Shown: in pieces, positions 44,540 through 51,802 of the stretch | Numbering within the stretch: the first letter of the stretch is position 1 | How the letters are laid out: each line of letters opens with the position of its first letter | Source of the DNA: Streptomyces sp. HUAS 15-9 | GTDB taxonomy: Bacteria > Actinomycetota > Actinomycetes > Streptomycetales > Streptomycetaceae | Assembly (NCBI RefSeq): GCF_025642155.1 | Contig: NZ_CP106798.1 | Coordinates: 5,084,001-5,148,000, forward strand | Direction of reading: 5' to 3' | Length of the DNA stretch: 64,000 bases | Program-made: the position numbers and the translations under genes | Notes under the pieces: generated by a model | Database searches by the model: none | Told to the model about the DNA's origin: nothing | What the model saw: only the letters and a program-made list of their open reading frames with translations

Positions 44540-45963
44540 GCGCACACCTCCCAGTCGTCCGGCTCGGGCCAGTCGGTGAGCGTCTCACGCGCGATCTCCC
44601 GGTTGAGGCGGAGGTCTCGCGCGATGGAGGCGGCGAGCCAGGACTCACCCGGGGTGTGGCCCTGCCCGGCGTAGGTCCAGTGGGCGAGCACGAGCGTGGA
44701 GCCCTCCGTGTCGCCGAGGTCTTCGGAGAGCCCGCGTTCGCGGCGTTCCTGGCGGGCGCGGTAGTCGGCGCGGACCTGGCGGAGCGCACCGAGGGTGGTG
44801 GAGTACTGGCGGCTCTTGGTCGAGAAGTGCCCGCGGAAGCCGAGCATGTGAGCCCAGCGGGCCAGCAGCCGATCCGGGTAGGCCCCATCCAGCACCCAGC
44901 AGGCTTCGATCAGACGCCGGGTGTGGTCGGGCAGCGGCAGCTTGTCGAGTTCGGAGAGCTCCCCGATCCGGCGGTCTACGGTGCCCGTGGTCTCGGCCGC
45001 TTTGGTGGCGTACTTGGCGACGTAGGAGGCGACGGCCTGTTCGGTCAGCTCTTCGTGCCCGAGGGCTCCGATGGGCTGCACGTCGACCTGGGACCCCCAG
45101 CGCAGTTGGCGTTTGGGTAAGGCGCCGGCGGGAGGTACGGGCACGGCGACCCGAGCGGCAGCGGCGCGGATCGCATCGTCCAGGAGGACGACCGTGGCCC
45201 AGGCCGGGGGCGCGGTGTCGGGCCCGTCCGGACCGTCGAGGCGTACCACGGCGTGGAAGTGCACGGCGCCGCGCTTCTGGAACTCGGCGACCTTGCCGAA
45301 GGAGACTCGGCACACCTCCTTCATGGCCGACTGGGTCAGGCCCGCGCGGGCGGCGATCTCGCGGCGCAGATAGATGGTGAAGCGCCGCCACAGGTCTCCG
45401 GCGAAGTTGTTGAACAGCACCGCCCCGGCGTAGTCGTAGCGCTCCGGATCGAGTGCTGTCCCGAGGGCGGTGTCATCGTCGGCGTGCTGGGCACCGCAGC
45501 GGCAGCGCCCGGAGTCCGGCCGGTTGTGGACCGGGCCGAATGAGGGCGCGGTGAGGGTGGCGAAGACGCGGGGGTGGTCCCGAACCGTCTCGGGGACGTC
45601 CTTGCGTTCGTCGCCCGTGATCCCGGCGCGGATCAGGTGGTAGGTGTCCCCGGCGTAGGTCCAGGCGCAGGCCGGGCAGCGGGAGGCCCGCCGGTTGCCA
45701 CAGGCGACGCGGAGCATGCCCCCGGGCTCGTGCTCGGTGCTGTAGGAGTACAGGACGTCACCGGTCTTCGCCTCGCGGGTGACGGTCTGGCCCATGAGGC
45801 GGATCGGGTGGGCGCAGCCGCCGGTACGGCGTACTTGCTCCTGCCAGCGGTCGAAGCCAGGGGAGCTGGCGACCCGAAGCAGGTCGGCGAGCGTCAGGGG
45901 GTCGGTCCCCAGGGAGGCCGCAGCGTCGGCCACAGCCTCCGGGGCGACGGGGAAGAACGTCAC
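44536..45963 (-). CDS. Rolling-circle replication initiator (RepSA-like, HUH type)
   Basis: 475 residues, similar in size to RepSA of pSAM2. The metal motif is GAVHFHAVVRLDG (HxH with hydrophobic flanks); the nicking tyrosine region is AVASYVAKYATKAAE (YxxKY). N-terminal Cys pairs (CPACAW; CRCGAQH) suggest zinc binding. The GTG overlaps the preceding gene's stop (GTGA). It would nick the excised circle to start rolling-circle replication. Confidence 0.9.
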   Translation of the reverse strand: MTFFPVAPEAVADAAASLGTDPLTLADLLRVASSPGFDRWQEQVRRTGGCAHPIRLMGQTVTREAKTGDVLYSYSTEHEPGGMLRVACGNRRASRCPACAWTYAGDTYHLIRAGITGDERKDVPETVRDHPRVFATLTAPSFGPVHNRPDSGRCRCGAQHADDDTALGTALDPERYDYAGAVLFNNFAGDLWRRFTIYLRREIAARAGLTQSAMKEVCRVSFGKVAEFQKRGAVHFHAVVRLDGPDGPDTAPPAWATVVLLDDAIRAAAARVAVPVPPAGALPKRQLRWGSQVDVQPIGALGHEELTEQAVASYVAKYATKAAETTGTVDRRIGELSELDKLPLPDHTRRLIEACWVLDGAYPDRLLARWAHMLGFRGHFSTKSRQYSTTLGALRQVRADYRARQERRERGLSEDLGDTEGSTLVLAHWTYAGQGHTPGESWLAASIARDLRLNREIARETLTDWPEPDDWEVCA

Positions 45964-46181
45964 GAGGCCACCCCTATGACCGTGCGCGAGGCGGCAGGAG
46001 CCGGGGCAGAGGTGGCCGACCTGCCGAAGAGGCGGTCAGCCGGACAGATCCGGTCACCGTCGTGGGTGAGGACGCTCACTCCGTCCACCGACACCCGGAC
46101 CCAGCCGGGTGCGTGAGAACGGCAGCTGGGGCACGTGGTCGGGCGGTCCAGCAGATCCAGGCAGGAAGGGAACAGGCTCAT
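45960..46181 (-). CDS. Small cysteine-containing element protein
   Basis: 73 residues: CPSCRSHAPGWVRV and DRICPAD give a CxxC plus later Cys/Asp, possibly one structural zinc site. Coupled on both sides (ATGA with the upstream gene, GTGA with rep). Function unknown; similar small proteins are commonly found beside rep in such elements. Confidence 0.7.
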   Translation of the reverse strand: MSLFPSCLDLLDRPTTCPSCRSHAPGWVRVSVDGVSVLTHDGDRICPADRLFGRSATSAPAPAASRTVIGVAS

Positions 46182-46555
46182 GCGGCAACCCGCTCACCGG
46201 CCATGGCCCGCAGGTGACGCCGAACTGTTGCGTACTGCCCCTTGGTGAGGGTGCAGTGAATGATCCGGTAGTTGTCGAACCGCTCGCGGTGGGCCGTCCA
46301 GGCTTCATCGGTGGACGCGTCGTCGTCGCACATCTGCCAGAAGGCCACCAGATGGCAAGTGTTGTTCATCAGCTCCGACAGGCCCCACCGGTTAGCGCCG
46401 TCGACGATGAAGGCCGCGACCTCCCTCAGGTCTGGGCGACGCTCGTGGAGGTAGTCCGAGGCGTACAGCGCGAGGATCAGCGCCACATCCGGCAGACAGG
46501 CTAAGACTGCAGGGGACAGTCGCGCGGAGTGCGCGGCAGCGAACTTCGACGGCAT
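46178..46555 (-). CDS. Hypothetical element protein, first gene of the rep-xis-int operon
   Basis: 125 residues, mostly helical, with CLPDVALILALYASDYLHER and NRWGLSELMNNTCHLVAFWQ. No family recognised. The ATG at 46555 follows GAAGGGAG; a longer frame upstream overlaps the operators and is unlikely. It leads the leftward operon whose promoter carries two copies of the GntR-type operator, so it is probably expressed only on induction. Confidence 0.7.
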   Translation of the reverse strand: MPSKFAAAHSARLSPAVLACLPDVALILALYASDYLHERRPDLREVAAFIVDGANRWGLSELMNNTCHLVAFWQMCDDDASTDEAWTAHRERFDNYRIIHCTLTKGQYATVRRHLRAMAGERVAA

Positions 46556-46639
46556 GATGGAAGCTCCCTTCGAGGGACACGAGGGGCGACGCATCTGCTT
46601 GGCGGTAGGGCGTCGCCCCTTCTCCATGCGGGAGTAAAC

Positions 46640-46681
46640 CTCCCTAGGGAGATTGTGCTGCAACCTCCCTAGGGATGTCAA
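46640..46681 (-). promoter_or_regulatory. Repressed promoter of the rep-xis-int operon
   Basis: On the minus strand TTGACA (46681-46676) and CACAAT are spaced 18 nt apart. Operator CTCCCTAGGGAG (46640-46651) lies just downstream and a second copy, CTCCCTAGGGAT (46665-46676), lies in the spacer, 25 bp away. Confidence 0.75.
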
Positions 46682-46783
46682 CACGGGCAACCTGTACGTG
46701 AATTGGTCGCCCGGTAATTCGGGCAGCTTTCAAATGCCGATCGGCGGGGATTCGCAATGCAGTCAGCGCGCCGGTAGGCTGAC

Positions 46784-46795
46784 CACCCTAGGGAG
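46784..46795 (+). promoter_or_regulatory. Operator copy 3 at the GntR gene
   Basis: CACCCTAGGGAG differs by one base from the perfect palindrome and overlaps the predicted start of transcription (-10 TAGGCT at 46775), 22 nt before the ATG: autoregulation is likely. Confidence 0.7.
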
Positions 46796-46816
46796 CATTG
46801 AGGGAGAGATGAGGCC

Positions 46817-47551
46817 ATGCCCGAGACTGCGCGGCAGATCGCCGACGATCTCCGGGCGCGGATCGAGTCCGGTGAGCTGACGCCGGGTGATCGACTGCCC
46901 GGTGAGCCGTCGCTGGTACGCAAGTACGGCGTAGCAAAGATGACCGCCAACCAGGCGCTCAAGATCCTTGTTGGTGAAGGTCTTGCTGTCGCCCGCCCCG
47001 GCTCCGGTACGTACGTTCGAGAGTTCCGCCCGATCAGGCGTGTGGCGAATGATCGCTTGGCTAAGTCCCGGTGGTCGACAGGACACTCCATCTGGTCAGC
47101 AGACGTAGCCCAGCGGCCCCTAGTGACTGACGTGCAGGTCTATGAAGCAGCGGCACCCCACCAGGTAAGTCGCTGTCTCGATATGGAGCCTGGCGCTCCA
47201 GTGATCGTTCGTAGCCGCAAGTTCGTCGTGGAGGGCCGCCCCGTCCAGATGGCCACGTCGTACCTTCCAGCCGAGTTGGTGCGCGGCACGGCTATCGCCC
47301 AGGAGGACACAGGCCCGGGTGGCAGCTACGCCCGGCTTGCCGAACTTGGAGCTGAGCCCGTGCGGTTCAGTGAAGAGCTCCGTGCCCGCATGCCCAGCGA
47401 GGACGAACGGGCCGCTCTGGGATTGGCTTCAGGCGTGCCCATAGTCGAGATCTGCCGTATCGCCTACACGGCCGAGGACCGACCGGTCGAAGTCAACCAA
47501 ATGCTCTTGGACGCCGGTTCTTACGTCCTTGAGTACCGCCTGAGCAGCTAA
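46817..47551 (+). CDS. GntR/HutC-family regulator with UTRA domain
   Basis: 244 residues. The N-terminal winged HTH reads ARQIADDLRARIESGELTPG and KMTANQALKILVGEGL; the C-terminal UTRA ligand domain begins near residue 90 (TDVQVYEAAAPHQVSRCL; VIVRSRKFVVEGRPVQMATS). This is the KorSA type of repressor of pSAM2-like elements. Three CTCCCTAGGGAG-like sites flank it and the divergent rep operon, so it probably represses replication and excision. A small-molecule ligand is expected but unknown. Confidence 0.9.
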   Translation: MPETARQIADDLRARIESGELTPGDRLPGEPSLVRKYGVAKMTANQALKILVGEGLAVARPGSGTYVREFRPIRRVANDRLAKSRWSTGHSIWSADVAQRPLVTDVQVYEAAAPHQVSRCLDMEPGAPVIVRSRKFVVEGRPVQMATSYLPAELVRGTAIAQEDTGPGGSYARLAELGAEPVRFSEELRARMPSEDERAALGLASGVPIVEICRIAYTAEDRPVEVNQMLLDAGSYVLEYRLSS

Positions 47552-47586
47552 GCCAGCTCGTTACAGCTTTCTCTACCTCATCAAGT

Positions 47587-47625
47587 CCCCCGCGCACGGC
47601 GCGGGGGCGCGCCGTCTTCGGCGCG
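47587..47625 (+). terminator. Double hairpin after the GntR gene
   Basis: CCCCCGCG pairs with CGCGGGGG, followed at once by CGCGCCG-tctt-CGGCGCG. Both lie about 35-75 nt past the regulator stop. Confidence 0.8.
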
Positions 47626-47719
47626 GACCGCTCGCCCTGTCTTCGCCAGCGGCGGCCCGCGCCAACGGCGCGCCTGCGTGCTGCGGGGATGTCGGTAGAC
47701 CTGTAGTGGATCACGGGCC

Positions 47720-47885
47720 GGTCGGCTCCAGGCTTTAGACAGCCACCATGGGGCGAGCCTCGAAGATCATGGCCCCAACGTCGTGCTTTAACGGGCAGGT
47801 CCACAGACTGCCCGACTCGCCGGAAGCTTACGGGGCCATGATCACTCGCCCCATGGCAGCTCCCGTCCAAAGCCTGGAGCCGACC
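47720..47885. repeat. Large imperfect nested palindrome (candidate single-strand origin)
   Basis: Arms of about 55 nt pair in three perfect blocks: GGTCGGCTCCAGGCTTT (17 bp, outer), CCATGGGGCGAG (12 bp) and GATCATGGCCCC (12 bp). The 55-nt centre has its own stem CGGGCAG/CTGCCCG. It could fold as a long stem on single-stranded DNA; see findings. Confidence 0.8.
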
Positions 47886-48034
47886 TCTGTCGTGGAGGGC
47901 GCGCCCTGGGCCGTGCTGGGGCCGTGCGAGGCGAACCGACGTTGACAGATGATGACAACTAGTCGCGGTAGTTGCGCTGGTCAGATAGGGGAGGGCGGAT
48001 GTGCGCCGCTGGTAGGCCCGATGGCGCATCACTT

Positions 48035-48048
48035 CCAGAAGAACTAGT
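48035..48048 (+). other. attR core
   Basis: TCCAGAAGAACTAG, identical to the nusG 3' end copy; flanking bases differ on both sides, so the repeat is exactly 14 bp. Confidence 0.85.
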
Positions 48049-48083
48049 CCGACTCAACGGTCGAAGACGACTCAGCAGTCGAA

Positions 48084-48120
48084 GACGCCCCTACTAGCGG
48101 TTTCCCGCGGTAGGGGCGTC
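48084..48120 (+). terminator. Displaced nusG terminator beyond attR
   Basis: GACGCCCCTAC (48084-48094) pairs with GTAGGGGCGTC (48110-48120). It lies 36 nt past the attR core, the distance expected for the original nusG terminator. Confidence 0.75.
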
Positions 48121-48174
48121 GTGCGTATCGGCTCCGTCGTGTGACGCGGGCGCGGAGTGTCCGCGGGACCCGGG

Positions 48175-49026
48175 TCAGCCCATTCGCCGCCTCCGGAGCC
48201 ACAGGCGGTGGGCGGCCGCGGCGCAACCCAGTGCCACGAGGGCGCCGCCCGCGATGAACGTGGGCACCGGCGACTTGATGGAACCTCCCTCGCCCGCGGC
48301 CACGGGGCCCGGGACCACATTGCTCACGCCGCTCACGCCGGCGGTGCCGCGCGGGATCGCGACGATGCTGGTCCCGAGGTTGCCGAAGCCGCCAAGGAAG
48401 GGCCCGGGGAAGAACCCGCCGTGATCCCGTCCCTCGTCGCGGCGGTTGTTGTTGCCGTTGTCGTGGGAGACGTTGTGCGAACCCTGCTCGTTGGAGTTGT
48501 TGACGGGGTTCTGGATGACCACCGACTGAATGGGACTGTTGGAGGCGTTGTCGGCAGATACGCCGCCGGGCGGCCGGGTGGCGCCCGCCATTGTCCCCGC
48601 GGGGGGATTGCCCTGGGGCAGCACACTGGCCGGGTCGACCTGCGACGTCGTCCCGTAGGCCGGGTCCAGGGCGGGCTGCTGTCCGGAGGTGTCCTGGAGG
48701 GTCGTACCGACGGACGACGGGTCCTGGACGGCGCCCTGGTTCAGGGACGGGTCCTGCGGGATGTCGACGGGCCCGGTGTCCTGGCCGATGTCGCCGGGCA
48801 CGGCTTCCTGGGCGGGGCCCTGCCCGAGGTCCTGCTGGGACTGCTCGGACGGGACCAGGGCGGTGTCCTGGGCGACGTCCTGCCGGGGTTCGTAGGACCG
48901 GCTCTGGGGCGCCGCCCTGAGTGCATCCACCAGCTCGGCCGGTGCCGCGAAGGCGACCGGGGCGGTGGTGCCGGCTATGAGGCCGACCAGGGCGGCAGCG
49001 GAAACGGTATGGGCGGTGCGGCGCAT
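48175..49026 (-). CDS. Secreted membrane-anchored protein, Gln/Asp/Asn-rich
   Basis: 283 residues. A signal peptide (MRRTAHTVSAAALVGLIAGT then APVAFAAPA, cleavage near residue 28) and a C-terminal hydrophobic helix with RRRRMG stop-transfer imply export and anchoring outside the cell. The middle is low-complexity (GQDTGPVDIPQDPS, QNPVNNSNEQGSHNVSHDNG). No LPxTG motif is seen. AAGGAG precedes the ATG. It lies antisense between nusG and rplK, normally adjacent genes. Function unknown. Confidence 0.75.
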   Translation of the reverse strand: MRRTAHTVSAAALVGLIAGTTAPVAFAAPAELVDALRAAPQSRSYEPRQDVAQDTALVPSEQSQQDLGQGPAQEAVPGDIGQDTGPVDIPQDPSLNQGAVQDPSSVGTTLQDTSGQQPALDPAYGTTSQVDPASVLPQGNPPAGTMAGATRPPGGVSADNASNSPIQSVVIQNPVNNSNEQGSHNVSHDNGNNNRRDEGRDHGGFFPGPFLGGFGNLGTSIVAIPRGTAGVSGVSNVVPGPVAAGEGGSIKSPVPTFIAGGALVALGCAAAAHRLWLRRRRMG

Positions 49027-49450
49027 GGGGGTCGACTCCTTCGAGTGGTGAGACACGCCGTTCATGCCTCTGACGCCATCAGAGCCCGGCGAGCGGTCCG
49101 GCGCGCGCGGCCGAGGGCCATTAGCGGGGCACAGGCGGGCTGAACGGGTGACGTCCGGAGCCGATCCATGCACGGCGGGGAACTGTGGATGCCGCATGCC
49201 GGCGTGGCGCCCCGGGGGCGGGCCGATCCGTGCGAGCTGCGGCCGCCGGACCACTTCCGAGTGGTGGGCCGAACACTTCCGAGTGATGCGCTGACGACCT
49301 CGCGCAGGCCGCCTGACCTGGACGATTTCTTGTCCTGGGGGCACAGCGGCTATCGTTGTGCGGTATGCCATCTGCGGGATCATGCACGTTCCGGTGCAGC
49401 CGAATGACGCAGGTGGTAACCAACCTCTCAGTAAGGACCCGGAGAGAGAC
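49027..49450. other. Divergent promoter region of the secreted-protein gene and rplK
   Basis: No gene seen. Contains two palindromes CACTTCCGAGTG (49252-49263 within CCACTTCCGAGTGG, and 49274-49285), starts 22 bp apart, and a candidate rplK promoter (TCTTGT at 49328, TATCGT at 49351, spacing 17). Confidence 0.55.
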
Positions 49451-49885
49451 ATGCCTCCCAAGAAGAAGAAGGTCACGGGGCTCATCAAGCTCCAGATCCA
49501 GGCCGGTGCCGCCAACCCGGCGCCGCCGGTCGGCCCGGCGCTGGGCCAGCACGGCGTCAACATCATGGAGTTCTGCAAGGCCTACAACGCCGCGACCGAG
49601 TCGCAGCGCGGTTGGGTCATCCCGGTGGAGATCACGGTCTACGAGGACCGTTCCTTCACCTTCGTGACCAAGACGCCGCCGGCCGCGAAGATGATCCTCA
49701 AGGCCGCGGGCATCGAGAAGGGCTCCGGCGAGCCGCACAAGACCAAGGTCGCCAAGATCACCCAGGCGCAGGTCCGCGAGATCGCCACGACGAAGATGCC
49801 CGACCTCAACGCCAACGACCTGGACGCCGCCGCGAAGATCATCGCCGGTACCGCGCGTTCCATGGGCGTCACGGTCGAGGGCTGA
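49451..49885 (+). CDS. rplK: 50S ribosomal protein L11
   Basis: 144 residues. [20 protein letters not shown] and [13 protein letters not shown] are the conserved N-terminal (thiostrepton-site) region; [20 protein letters not shown] is the rRNA-binding C-domain. GGAGAGAG precedes the ATG. It is followed 105 bp later by rplA. Confidence 0.97.
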   Translation: MPPKKKKVTGLIKLQIQAGAANPAPPVGPALGQHGVNIMEFCKAYNAATESQRGWVIPVEITVYEDRSFTFVTKTPPAAKMILKAAGIEKGSGEPHKTKVAKITQAQVREIATTKMPDLNANDLDAAAKIIAGTARSMGVTVEG

Positions 49886-49990
49886 ACCCCACCTTCGTAG
49901 AACCATGCAGCTGCCGAAGAGGCAGCCGCACGTGGTAGGGCCTGCTCGGCCCGTACACCACGACTCCTCTCAGAACACACAGGAGCAGTT

Positions 49991-50716
49991 GTGAGCAAGC
50001 GCAGCAAGGCTCTCCGCGCTGCGGACGCCAAGGTCGACCGGGAGAAGCTGTACGCCCCGCTCGAGGCCGTCCGTCTCGCCAAGGAGACCTCCACGACCAA
50101 GTTCGACGGCACCGTCGAGGTCGCCTTCCGTCTGGGTGTCGACCCGCGCAAGGCCGACCAGATGGTCCGTGGCACCGTGAACCTTCCGCACGGCACCGGT
50201 AAGACCGCCCGGGTCCTGGTCTTCGCGACCGGTGACCGTGCCGAGGCCGCGCGTGCCGCGGGCGCCGACATCGTCGGCGCCGACGAGCTGATCGACGAGG
50301 TGGCGAAGGGTCGTCTGGACTTCGACGCCGTCGTCGCCACCCCGGACCTCATGGGCAAGGTCGGCCGCCTCGGCCGCGTCCTCGGCCCGCGTGGTCTGAT
50401 GCCGAACCCGAAGACCGGCACCGTGACCCCGGACACCGCCAAGGCTGTGACCGAGATCAAGGGCGGCAAGATCGAGTTCCGCGTCGACAAGCACTCGAAC
50501 CTGCACTTCATCATCGGCAAGACGTCCTTCGAGGACGCCCAGCTGGTGGAGAACTACGGCGCGGCCCTGGAGGAGATCCTCCGTCTGAAGCCGTCCGCCG
50601 CCAAGGGTCGCTACATCAAGAAGGCCGCCATCAGCACCACGATGGGCCCCGGCATTCCGGTCGACTCGAACCGCACCCGCAACCTCCTCGTCGAGGAGGA
50701 CCCGGCCGCCGTCTGA
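49991..50716 (+). CDS. rplA: 50S ribosomal protein L1
   Basis: 241 residues, complete L1: [40 protein letters not shown] and [18 protein letters not shown] are diagnostic. GTG start with CAGGAGCAG upstream. L1 is usually an autorepressor of its own operon; the 105-bp rplK-rplA spacer contains short stems (GGCAGC repeats) that could be its target, unproven here. Confidence 0.97.
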   Translation: MSKRSKALRAADAKVDREKLYAPLEAVRLAKETSTTKFDGTVEVAFRLGVDPRKADQMVRGTVNLPHGTGKTARVLVFATGDRAEAARAAGADIVGADELIDEVAKGRLDFDAVVATPDLMGKVGRLGRVLGPRGLMPNPKTGTVTPDTAKAVTEIKGGKIEFRVDKHSNLHFIIGKTSFEDAQLVENYGAALEEILRLKPSAAKGRYIKKAAISTTMGPGIPVDSNRTRNLLVEEDPAAV

Positions 50717-50760
50717 GCCTGAGCTCACCCCGGTAGCCGCGTTCGGCACGCGTCATTGAA

Positions 50761-50797
50761 GGGCGGGCCCGGAACCTATGAGGTTCCGGGTCCGTCC
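50761..50797 (+). terminator. rplKA terminator
   Basis: A 16-pair stem (50761-50776 with 50782-50797, two G-T pairs) with loop TATGA and a following TTTCTTTG. Confidence 0.88.
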
Positions 50798-50878
50798 TTT
50801 CTTTGTGCGACTTTTCGTACGACCGCCAGCGCGCCGGGCCGGTGCGCGGGCACAGGACTCGCATAGGGGTGGGACGAC

Positions 50879-51802
50879 ATGAAGAGCACGACCGTGCGCC
50901 GCGTGACCCTTTCGATCGCGGTGCTGACCGCGCTGACGGGGGTGGCCGCCTGCGGTTCCTCGGGCTCCTCCAACGGCTCCGGCAAGGACGACAAGGCGGG
51001 CGGACATGGCACGACGCACGTCAGCCCCGTCGCGGCCCTGCGCTCCGCCGAGAAGTCCACGGACAAGGCCGAGTCGGCCAAGGTCCGCTCGTCGACGACC
51101 ATCGGCTCCGTGATGTCCATGACCGCGGACGGCGCCTTCAGCTGGGGCGACGGCCTCCAGGGCACGCTCACCATCGACTACACCGGCGGCTCCACGGCCC
51201 AGACGATGCGCCGGCTCGGCTCGACGTCGATGGAGGCCCGCTATCTGCCCGACGCCTACTACGCCCACATGAGCGACAAGTTCGCCCAGCAGGCGGGCGG
51301 CAAGCACTGGATCCGGTACGCGTACGACGACCTCGCCCGGCTCGGCGGCGGCTCCGGCGCGTATCTGAAGGACCAGATCCAGAACACCACGCCGAACCAG
51401 TCCGTGAAGCTGCTGCTGGCCTCCGGGGACGTCAGGAAGGTCGGCGAGGAGAAGGTCTCCGGCGTGAACGCCACGCACTACTCGGGCACCGTGAACGTCG
51501 CCGACCTGGCAGGCAAGAGCGGCAACCTCAGCGCGAGCCAGCTGGCGGACATGAAGAAGCAGCTCACCCAGGCCGGGGTCAGCACGGAGACCGTGGACAT
51601 CTGGGTCAACGACCAGAACCTGCTGGTCAAGAAGGTCGAGAAGGCCGACATGTCGGCCGGCCGGATGACCCAGACCGCGTACTACAGCGACTACGGCGTG
51701 AAGGTCTCGGCCGAGAAGCCCCCGGCGAGCGACACCAGGGACTTCACCGACCTGCTGAAGAGCACGGGCACGGCAGCGGGTGGCTCCGGCATCACCTCCT
51801 GA
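50879..51802 (+). CDS. Lipoprotein, LppX/LprG-like fold candidate
   Basis: 307 residues. A type II signal peptide ends in the lipobox LTGVAAC (Cys at about 25), followed by a Ser/Gly linker. The mature part has alternating strands (MTADGAFSWGDGLQGTLTID; VSGVNATHYSGTVNVADLAG; VDIWVNDQNLLVKKVEKADM) resembling the LolA/LppX half-barrel of actinobacterial lipoproteins. Located between rplA and rplJ, the same place as in other streptomycetes as I recall. A lipid or pigment carrier role is possible, not demonstrated. Confidence 0.82.
   Translation: MKSTTVRRVTLSIAVLTALTGVAACGSSGSSNGSGKDDKAGGHGTTHVSPVAALRSAEKSTDKAESAKVRSSTTIGSVMSMTADGAFSWGDGLQGTLTIDYTGGSTAQTMRRLGSTSMEARYLPDAYYAHMSDKFAQQAGGKHWIRYAYDDLARLGGGSGAYLKDQIQNTTPNQSVKLLLASGDVRKVGEEKVSGVNATHYSGTVNVADLAGKSGNLSASQLADMKKQLTQAGVSTETVDIWVNDQNLLVKKVEKADMSAGRMTQTAYYSDYGVKVSAEKPPASDTRDFTDLLKSTGTAAGGSGITS

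Larger units (their letters stand above)
47552..48034. other. Non-coding tail of the element
   Basis: No gene is supported between the GntR gene and attR. The stretch contains the double hairpin, a large nested palindrome (47720-47885) and the small inverted repeat CAACTA-7 nt-TAGTTG (47956-47974). Likely cis-acting replication or recombination sequence. Confidence 0.6.
43009..48048. mobile_element. Compact actinomycete integrative element in nusG
   Basis: About 5.04 kb bounded by the 14-bp direct repeat. Contents: leftward operon (unknown gene, small Cys protein gene, rep, xis, int), a rightward GntR gene, operators between them, and a tail with a large palindrome. The int/xis/rep/GntR set resembles pSAM2-type AICEs (int, xis, repSA, korSA). 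No FtsK-like translocase, Spd or relaxase gene is visible, so it seems unable to transfer itself. Confidence 0.85.

Noticed and set aside
43009..48048. Insertion sequence (transposase) as the cause of the nusG-rplK expansion
   Set aside because: No transposase and no terminal inverted repeats; integrase, excisionase and 14-bp att repeats explain it better.
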